Shown here: piece after piece, positions 56,378 to 64,000 of the stretch
Position numbering within the stretch: position 1 is the stretch's first letter
Layout of the letters: each line of letters begins with the position of its first letter
NCBI GenBank assembly: GCA_905160935.1
Contig: CAJHZI010000840.1
Span: forward strand, 62,001 to 126,000
Direction of reading: 5' to 3'
From: Enchytraeus crypticus
Lineage: Eukaryota; Annelida; Clitellata; Enchytraeida; Enchytraeidae
Length of the DNA: 64,000 nucleotides
The notes under the pieces: model-generated
Told to the model about the DNA's origin: nothing
Databases searched by the model: none
Seen by the model: the letters and a program-made list of their open reading frames with translations, nothing else
Program-made: the position numbers and the translations under genes

Positions 56378-56620
56378 ATGCCATCAGATTTAGTGCAGTG
56401 CTTGCGTCCCGAAAATAAATCAATTAGCCAGTTATGTGTGCTGTCAGGTATGTCTAGAAATGCCCGATTGTATCGAGTTCTAAGCGAAATTCACTCTCTG
56501 TGCATCTACCATGACCCGTACGGAAACGAATCAGATAGCATCAACTTCCTCTACGGAGATTTATTCCTGAAAGCGCTTGAGGCAGATCCTGAACAAGATG
56601 ATGATTTCTTACATCAGTAG
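56378..56620 (+). CDS. unidentified 80-codon open frame
   Basis: 'MPSDLVQCLRPENKSISQLC' through 'SLCIYHDPYGNESDSINF' to 'EADPEQDDDFLHQ' and a stop; a second in-frame-like stretch follows. The text is varied and protein-like and GC-richer than its flanks. I recognise no domain; it does not fit IF coil 2. It could be a fragment of a DNA or retro element, or an exon of a nested gene. Confidence 0.3.
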   Translation: MPSDLVQCLRPENKSISQLCVLSGMSRNARLYRVLSEIHSLCIYHDPYGNESDSINFLYGDLFLKALEADPEQDDDFLHQ

Positions 56621-56763
56621 CTGTCAACTAAAACCATCACAGAGCTGTGGACTCCGATGGATCACGCGGCTGCAGCTACATTGGATAATAAATTTTTTGG
56701 ACAATAGAAACCAGTAGAGATAGAAACCAGTAGGAACATCAGGTACCCACTTATTCTTCTTCT

Positions 56764-57605
56764 TCTACTTTTCTTCTGATGCACTGTCTAACGACAGGTC
56801 CGTGGCATATAACTCTTCCAACCAATTCTACCCTCAGCAATATTTTTTTCATCGCTATAAATGAATTTGTTTTCATGCCATAAAGTATTCCATGGCAGGG
56901 TGTTCCTCTAACTCTTTCCCTTGCATTCTTCCTTCTATTACCTACTTTAGCAAACCATCCCACCTTATATTATGTCCTACCCAATTTTTTTCTATTTCTT
57001 ATCAGATTTAACTGTCTATATGTACCGACTCTTTCAAGAACTTCTGCATTTATAATTTACTCTAAAACTAATCTTTTCCATCCTTCTCCATAACCACATT
57101 GCCAATGCCTCCAGTTTCCTGTCATCTTTCTCATCCACTTTTCACATCCATACAGAAGTGTCGATCACACCCATATTTTCACAATCTATATCTTTGTGTT
57201 TTTCCCAATGCCTTTTGTTAGTAGTTATTTTTCCTATCCGAAAGACTCTTCGCCAGAACAATTGTACAATTTATTTCAGTTTCACGCTTTCCATCATCCG
57301 TGATGGTGTGATCCAAATACTTATTGCTTCCTGCCTAATCCCGTCGCGTAGCATTCAATTAAATATTTACATCCTTGTGATTTCTAGCAAATCTCATAGC
57401 CTTTGTCTTCTTTATAATAAAATCTCATGCCATATCTCAAAGCAGTTACAGACCATCCGTAATATTTTGCAATCCTGCTTGACTACTAGCAAATGTCTTG
57501 ATCATCTGCAAACCTCACATTTTTCAGCAATTTATCTCAAAGAGATAAATTCCTTCCTCAATACCTTTATAGTAGTATTAGGCTTTTTGAATATTTTTAT
57601 TTTCT
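56764..57605 (-). pseudogene. RTE-like LINE, old diverged copy
   Basis: It begins with the family 3' end ('tgcactgtctaacgacaggt', 'ggcatataactcttccaacc') and continues through C-terminal coding text on the minus strand, such as 'NWVGHNIRWDGLLK' and 'LERVGTYRQLN' with many stops, to the region beside the FADD motif ('VRFADDQDICW' near 57520-57490). It is more diverged than the copies at 20.5 and 31-33 kb. Confidence 0.75.
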
Positions 57606-58714
57606 AAGATTTCTGATACCTTACCTTTGTATGATTAATCTGTTCTGTAAACATAACCTGTATACTCTTGTTTTTATTCGAATTTTCTGTCAATTTATTA
57701 TGTACGTGTTAATGATTTGCGCTTTTCAGATGTGGTAGTAAAAGGAGAAATAATTAATTATTATCTCCCAAACAGAATACCGAGATTTGAGTCTCTTGAA
57801 TGGAGGATTTGACAGATCTTGAGATGGAGGAAGGGTTAGAGTTCCACGGACTCTCTGCGATTGTTTGAATGTTAACTCTTTACAACGAATATGCGTCGGT
57901 ACTATGTTGCCCAGAACCGGCAGCCATGGCCTTTGAGTTGACTAGACTGTTCAAAGATTTCATTCATGGAGTCGTTATTCCACCCCATGCTGTTCCCGCC
58001 AATTTTCGCAACAAATTATTCGTTGCCTTTATTTTTGCTGCAGTTTTAATTCATATATTCCTCGTACGTCAGCGAACGATCCAAATTTACACCGGATAAA
58101 ACTAAAGATATTATACCGGACAAGATTAAATTATTGCGGATTAACCGGGAAGTGTTGCTGTATACCATACATAGTCTAGCCTGATTCTGATGTCTGTGTA
58201 TAATGGACTATTCTAAGAATATTCTCCTTCCATCCTTTAACTGAGAGAATGTTCCTAAAAAGCTTTTAACTGTAACCTAGGTACGCACTGCTCTGCTCAT
58301 GACTTAAACATTATACATGGGACGCTAGGTGAGAATAATGCATAGCACGTAGAATATGATATGCTGGAGTTACGCGCAAAACTCCTCTAAAGTAGAATGT
58401 TGGTTGCAGAAATTTTATTTAAAGCAACAACTTACTTGCAGAATAATTATATAGTGATAATCAATAAACATTGAAAAGGATAGCAAATGGACAGGTATAG
58501 AGAGGAACAGGCTAAGTTTAGAGATGTAGAAGCTACGAAGAGGTTTCATTTGTTTGAAGCATTCTCTACGTTCATCTTCATGTCAGCCTAATAAAGTTTC
58601 TTTTAATAAAGTCTTAGGCTATGTCTAACAGAAATCTCGCCCATATTTTCTCTCTCTCTCCGCTACCGCTCTTATAAAATAGTTCCTAAGAGAGTTGTCA
58701 GCTCTTTTACTAAT
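57606..58714 (+). other. unassigned; one short open frame
   Basis: A plus ORF at 57869-58099 reads 'PEPAAMAFELTRLFKDFIHG' and 'VPANFRNKLFVAF', with no match that I recognise. Near 58097-58150 'accggataaaactaaagata' and 'taccggacaagattaaatta' form an imperfect direct repeat. No IF exon. Confidence 0.3.
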
Positions 58715-59030
58715 TGATATTTCGGTGCTTTCGATACCAGAGATCATAACAAGCTCACCAGAAGACGTAGGACGTGCTTGGTATTTCTGATTTTGTTTTC
58801 TCACTGTTCTCCTATCTCTCCGGTCGCAATCTTTCAGTGAATATTGATAAGGAAGGCTCTAATGTACTACCTCTTCTCCGTGGCGAGCCAAAAAGATCTG
58901 TACTTGGACCCTTACTTTAATTCTTTTATTACTACCCAAATTAGTTATGGTTTAATTAATGCGTCAATATAGTTTCACATTTATGTTGATAATACTCAAC
59001 TGTTTATCTCATTTTCTCGTACCGATTTCA
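58715..59030 (+). pseudogene. L2/CR1-like RT fragment
   Basis: Plus-strand frames read 'FDTRDHNKLTRR', 'FSYLSGRNLSVNIDKEGS', 'LLRGEPKRSVLGPLL' and 'FHIYVDNTQLFISFS' (YADD as YVDN). A different subfamily from the minus-strand element that it abuts at about 59030. Confidence 0.7.
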
Positions 59031-60806
59031 ATCGGAAACTGTAAGACTTTAAAATTGGCGAAACAAGTGAGTACTTCGAACTACAAAAATTGCTCAAGCA
59101 AGAGAATTCTGAACAAACAGCAATCTCACATCCATTTAGATTCAAAAACAGAGAATTGCAGTAGTTCAACTTGTATTTCACAAAAGCTGCACCAATTGTA
59201 ACAGCTGTCTCACGTGACATATATGGACTTATTCGACGAAGATCACGGATAAGGAAGAACCATGCTTGTGAAATTTTAGTTATGTGTTCATGGAAGGTTG
59301 GGTGCTTGTCAAGGGTTACACCGAGATTTCTCACTGAAGAAACAGGTGATATTGTAATACCCGAAGATAACGAAAGAGTTTCCCCATTCAGCTTCAAAAG
59401 CTGTTGAGGTGTCCCATCCAAAAAGAATTCAGTCTTAGATAGATTAAGTGCCAAGAAATTATCAGACTTCCAAGAGGATATAGACTTATAAAGATTGCCG
59501 TAGTATGGTTTCAGTATCAGAATAAGAATTAGGGGTGAAACAAGTGTATATTTGAGTGTCATCAGCATGATCAAGAAAATGAGAAGAGATTAGAGAGCGT
59601 AAAGGTGTTGTACAGAGGTTGAAGAAGAGGGTATTACCAAGAACGGAGCCTTGAGGCACACCATACTTTAAGTGGGAAGGCGAAGAGATGTACTCCATCA
59701 CTTTCACACTAAAAGAAGGATCCATCAGTGTCAATGTCTCTAATGTTCATTAAATTATTTTAATCCTAAAACATTGACCTCGGCCTCGAGAGCTGCTGAA
59801 TTTCATCGAAAGGTTTTAATCACGAAGGCGTGTTTTAAAAAATGAAATAAAATTTATTAAATAAAACACGAATCAAATAGTACTTACAGACAGTGTACAA
59901 AGAAACGAAAATATCCAATAGTTCTTTCGCGCAAAGTATAGTAACTCGAGATACAATCCAAAATAAAATATTCGATCGCGAATTTAACACATAGGCCTAC
60001 GACTGTATGCACAAATTATATCTTAGTAATCCAACGTTTAAATTTAAATAACGACCCTAACGACCACAAAACTACTTTAGTAATTCTACTGTAAGAACCT
60101 CTGTGTTCTACGCTAGCACCTACAAAACGAAGCTATCTCTGTTCTCTTACGTTTTCCTTTTATCACACTTAAGGTCTCCTCAAAAGTCTTATCTGCTCAC
60201 AGATAAGCCACTATCGTGTATAACGTCTAGACGAGAAAGATCTTTCCTAATATATTTCCAAACACGTGTTCTCTCCTCTAAACCTTTTTCACGTGTCCTT
60301 GTAAACAAACCTTCACCTTTCCAATTCTCCTCTCACCAATCAGGAGCCCTGAAACTATTTAAGCCCCGCCCACGACGAAGATCTGAACAGCTGACTCGTT
60401 TTAAATTATCTTTACATATAATGTTAGGCTAGAAATTAACACTATACATTATCAGTTACAAAACATATATACACTAATTAATACAGCAAATATGTGATCC
60501 TGACAATCAGATAAAAGGAAACCAGTCAAGAACAATTCCACGAATACCAAACCAGGAAGAAAGATATTAAAGAAGAATATTGTGATCAGTGGTATCAAAA
60601 GCGGACGAAAGATCAAGCATACATAATCCAGTTAAGGGTTGCTTGCACATGGCATTAAAAATAGAATTGCACACAGATAGAAGTACGCATTGTAAAAGAG
60701 ATGAGTAGAGAGCCTCTGATGAACAATTTTTTCATCATGCATTGTGCGCATTTTAAGCAATAACTGCCAGCTTGAAAGCCCGAGGAAATATGCCAGTAGA
60801 GAGAGC

Positions 60807-60845
<39 letters not shown>

Positions 60846-61860
60846 ACAATCAATGTTAATACAGAAGCAAGTATAAGATTACACTTCTTTAAAAGAGAGG
60901 TTGAGATAGGGTCCAAGTCACAATGTTTGGTCGGAGAGTCGAAAACTGAGTTAGTAATTTCTTCAGTAGTAACTGGAGTGAAATTAGAAAGCTCATCCTT
61001 TGAATGAGTCTCTACTGGAGTGTGAGGAGTAGAATTAGGATCTCTAGTGATAGAAAGATGGCTTATCTTATCTGTAAAGTAATCTGAAAAATTGCTCAGG
61101 CAGTGATTTAACAGAAGTAGGAGGAAGAGAAGGAGAAATAGATCTATGTAAAAGATCATTAACAGTTTTCCAAAACTCTTGGCATTCACACCCTTACTGA
61201 AAAAAGAACTCTTTCTTGGCAATAGTAAAAGCAGTACGATAAATCTTGTGTTGCAAATTAGAAACAGTTTTCTAAAAATCGGAATGGGTATGACGCCACT
61301 TTCTTTCATCTTTACAGCATGCAGCCTTTAGCTTTCTCAGATCAGAAGTGTACCAAGGGTTATATTTCTTAAGCTTCTTGGTAGTTAGAGGTGCATGCTT
61401 ATCAAGTAGAAATTAAAGAGTAGTGTTATACTGCTTGCTTGACTAATTTTCATCAAGATCATTTGCAGGGGACTTGATCAAAGTCGAGTTTTCAAGATCA
61501 GAGTAAAAGAGACCAAGGTCAACTTTTTTACATACCGAAGTGAAACAGTAGAGGAATTTTTAATAGAATCTGGCTTAACATAATTGTAAGTGAATACAAC
61601 TGGAAAATCATCTGACGTCTACTGAGATAAAATAGTAACACTTAAAGGATCAATAGTAGACAGACTTGGTGTAAGAACAACATCAAATGTCTGAGGGTCA
61701 ATATGAGTGGAAACATTCACATGTTGAACAGCATTACAAGAGGACAGCAAAGTATTAAACTGCTGAGTTAATGGATCAAGCGGATTATCGAGGTGAATGT
61801 TGAGATCACCTGCAATCACAAAGTCTGATCTAGAAGTAGTAAGGATGAATTGTAATTGTA
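58996..61860 (-). pseudogene. L2/CR1-like LINE, long copy split by a solo LTR
   Basis: Minus-strand order: end of APE endonuclease 'MIAGDLNIHLDNPLDPL' (61819), linker, 'FSDYFTDKISHLSI' and 'PVTTEEITNSVFDSPTKHCD' (61110-60930), a (CT)n run at 60803-60842 inside the 'NLSLSTGIFP' motif, 'FDTTDHNILL' near 60590, then a 777-bp LTR insert at 59729-60505, then 'DPSFSVKVMEY', 'KYGVPQGSVLGNTLFF', 'LDHADDTQIYT' (YADD as HADD), 'FLALNLSKTEFFLDG', 'VRNLGVTLDKHPTFHEHI' and 'LNYCNSLFLNL' to about 59000. The C-terminal tail and 3' UTR are missing. Ignoring the LTR and one copy of its duplicated ATCAG restores the LINE frame. Confidence 0.9.
59724..60510 (+). mobile_element. solo LTR B with 5-bp target duplication
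   Basis: The body at 59729-60505 (777 bp) starts TGTCAATG, ends CCTGACA and is flanked by ATCAG (59724-59728 and 60506-60510). It is the sister of 2260-3223: 'gtctctaatgttca' near the left end, 'gaaacgaaaatatc' in the middle, CCAAT (60336-60340), TATTTAAG (60356-60363), 'atatgtgatcctgaca' at the right end. It lies inside the RT domain of an L2-like LINE, whose frame is restored when it is skipped, so the borders are secure. Confidence 0.92.
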
Positions 61861-62429
61861 ATTGTTGTTTGAATAGTCGTTATAACCCAATACTGGTACT
61901 GTAAAAGTATTTGGTTCGTTGATATATGCCAAATATCAAGATTTAATAAGCCAAACACTATTTAACTGTAGGAAATTGATATGATTGTAGTTTTAAAATA
62001 ACATTGTCTGCTGCAGTTTAATAAAAATTCCATAAATTACAACTTGTTGTAAATTAATTTAGTTAAATGCTTTTGTGTGTATGAGTTAATAAAACACTGT
62101 GTGTAGAATATATGGGCTATTATGCTTTAAGTAAGCTAATAAATAAATAATAAAATCAAAGTTACTTTTAATGATACTTTTGTAATCAGAAATTGAATCC
62201 TAGCAGTATCGGTATCTGCAGTACTTTAGCGTTTGTTATCTGTAATTTTTTACATTGAATTTGAAACGAGCCTTACAGAATACTGTTATACAGTTAGATC
62301 TGTACGACTTGCGCATACAGAAAGTAATATATGCAGTTGCATATTGTCTCTAATATCTCTTTTTAACGTCGAGCATTTTCTTTTGTATTCTAATGCAAGC
62401 TTTTGAAAAATAGCTGAGATGAAAATAAT
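61861..62429. other. no recognisable gene
   Basis: AT-rich, no ORF or known repeat. Confidence 0.4.
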
Positions 62430-62560
62430 TGTTAGGTTCGGTTCTAGTTCAAGACGTCTGGCGAAGAAGAGTTGGGTTCGGTTCGGCTTGGCCGGAATCA
62501 GGGTTCGGTTCGGGTTCGGCCAGTGTCAGGGTTCGGTTCGGTTTGGTTTGGGTTAAAAGT
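62430..62560 (+). repeat. GGTTCG-type short repeat array
   Basis: 'gggttcggttcgg' motifs recur at 62433-62555, with a detached copy 'gggttcggttcgattctcat' at 62811. The intervening SINE (62572-62785) appears to have split the array. Confidence 0.75.
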
Positions 62561-62571
62561 AAAAGTAAACA

Positions 62572-62785
62572 AGCATTATAGTGAAATGATCAACTATGTT
62601 GATATCTATTACTTTTTAATACCACATGTTTAAACCGTTAGGCAATTTATTCCATTTTCCGTGTAACCAGTCTAGTGAATGTCCGAGATTTTACTCTCAG
62701 ATCAGCGCGGCTGGGATTCGAACCCACGAGGGTTCAATTCACCTCAGGATCTGTCATTTAAAACTTCTTAACGTTACCCCCACTC
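62572..62785 (-). mobile_element. second SINE-like family, copy 2
   Basis: The reverse complement closely matches 15876-16075, with B-box GGTTCGAATCCCAGCC (62718-62733 on the minus strand), 'taaaatctcggacattcact' and the end 'gatcatttcactataatg'. High similarity over about 190 bp implies recent spread. Confidence 0.8.
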
Positions 62786-62829
62786 TATTAAGACATTCTA
62801 TGGTTCTATGGGTTCGGTTCGATTCTCAT

Positions 62830-64000
62830 CTCTAATCTCTACAAAGATCGTCTGTACTTCAAGAAGTACATGAATTCTAAGAGGGCGCGATGCGGCATAA
62901 ATGATTTTGCTTTGCGCAGCTCTGATGGAAAGACAATATGTATAGTTTTGAAGTTTATTCTTGTATCATCCGGAATTTCGGATTCTGATGCCCAGGCCAA
63001 TGATTAACACGCTGATATCTCACAATTAAATCTCTCTCTCTCCCACTTTCATTATCTGAAAGATTTATCGAATTGCAAAAATTCTTGGACTTGGGGAGCA
63101 GTGATCTTTTACTGATTATTTGGTATACCAGTTCACACTAGATGGAATACATACTACGGCTTGACACTATTTTTACTGGAAATATCAAATTAAACAGAGA
63201 AATTTCAGAAGTTTTCCACTTCTAGAAAACTGGCTTGCCAGGTTTCTTGTAAGGGTAGGCGAAAGAAGAAGATTTTTTTTGAATTCTGTGCTACAGGTTT
63301 TGACGTCTCAGTAAATAGCCAATCTTCTGCAGAATGAGTTAAGTCGAAAAGTCGGATGAGAGCTTGTGCAGCATTTCATGAAGCCGAATACAACATGAGT
63401 ACGCGAAGTAGACAAGACGGATCAACTTCTGCACTCACAGGATTCCGGTCACAAATCGTACAATTGATTCTAGAAGCCAAGCCTTCATTTCTAGCAGCGA
63501 GCAATATATAATGCTTTCTTTGTGTATAGTGGAAGCGGACTTATTTCGCTGCTAAGATTTATGAATTGCGCAGTTGAATACCTGCTGTTGGATTTATTTA
63601 TTAGTTAATTTAGAAAGGTGGATGCCTTAGAAAAAGGGCCATGTCGATTATATAAATGAAAACAACCAGCAAAGAGACGCCAAGATGTTTCGGAGAAAGT
63701 GCTAACTCTGGAAAACCTTCTTGTCCACATCTCGTCAAACAAATCATCAACGCTTACGGTTGTCTGCTGCTCCACAGGCGAATTGATTAATTATTGATTA
63801 TTGAATGGATACCGCTATTAAAAGGTGTTTAATTAGTATTTATAGATATGTCATTTTATATATAAAAAACAATGTAATTCTAATAAATTAGCATGCACAT
63901 GCCAAAAACATCGATGTTTAGATGATTTTATTAAGTTAAGGTTAGTATTTTTTAAGCTTTTATTTGACAAAAATTAAATAACAATAATAATAATAATACA
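62830..64000. other. no recognisable gene
   Basis: Short ORFs only. I looked for coil 2 and tail exons of the IF gene and saw none. The window ends in (AAT)n. Confidence 0.4.

Overview
This window looks like animal nuclear DNA. It is AT-rich, has an intron-split gene, tRNA-derived SINEs, many LINE fragments, solo LTRs, long (AT)n/(CT)n microsatellites, and no bacterial-style gene packing. The one host gene I can name is a cytoplasmic-type intermediate filament (IF) gene on the + strand. Its coil 1B has the long, lamin-like length typical of protostome cytoplasmic IFs, so an invertebrate, probably a spiralian/lophotrochozoan, is my best guess. The species cannot be read from the sequence.

Layout. 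Positions 1-20 kb are transposon-derived: RTE-like LINE pieces, two solo LTRs (2.26-3.22 kb and 4.89-5.78 kb), a 27-bp minisatellite (10.8-11.3 kb), a perfect 107-bp-arm palindrome (12.5-12.8 kb), an L2/CR1-like LINE 3' end (13-14.1 kb), a Gypsy-like gag remnant (14.5-15.8 kb), a minus-strand gag-like ORF with an upstream TATA motif (16.4-18 kb), and an integrase zinc-finger remnant (19.3 kb). From 20.5 to 34.3 kb the RTE-like family dominates, with several copies bounded by clear target-site duplications and nested SINEs; 24.4-25.5 kb is an (AT)n cluster. From 35.2 to 37 kb there is a set of broken minus-strand ORFs that I cannot identify. From 37.6 to 40.8 kb lies a degraded minus-strand retroelement with an N-terminal Cys/His region, a reverse transcriptase and a C-terminal nuclease-like region.

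The IF gene starts at 41169. Four exons are visible (41169-41776, 45671-45857, 53844-53939, 54783-54944); they splice in frame into 351 residues covering the head, coil 1A, coil 1B, L12 and the start of coil 2. The rest of coil 2 and the tail are not found and probably lie past 64 kb. The introns hold a solo LTR relative, a MITE-like element, L2 and RTE tails, a Tc/mariner-like transposase remnant and other debris. The stretch 55-64 kb is again transposon debris, including a long minus-strand L2/CR1 element split by a 777-bp solo LTR.

The clearest results are (i) the IF gene model, (ii) three solo LTRs with perfect 5-bp target duplications, two of them inside other elements, (iii) a chronology of nested insertions, and (iv) a SINE whose 3' tail resembles the tail of the L2/CR1-like LINEs here, suggesting shared mobilisation. 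I found no convincing new multi-gene system. The unidentified ORF cluster at 35.2-36.9 kb and the gag-like unit at 16.4-18 kb are the best unexplained coding signals.
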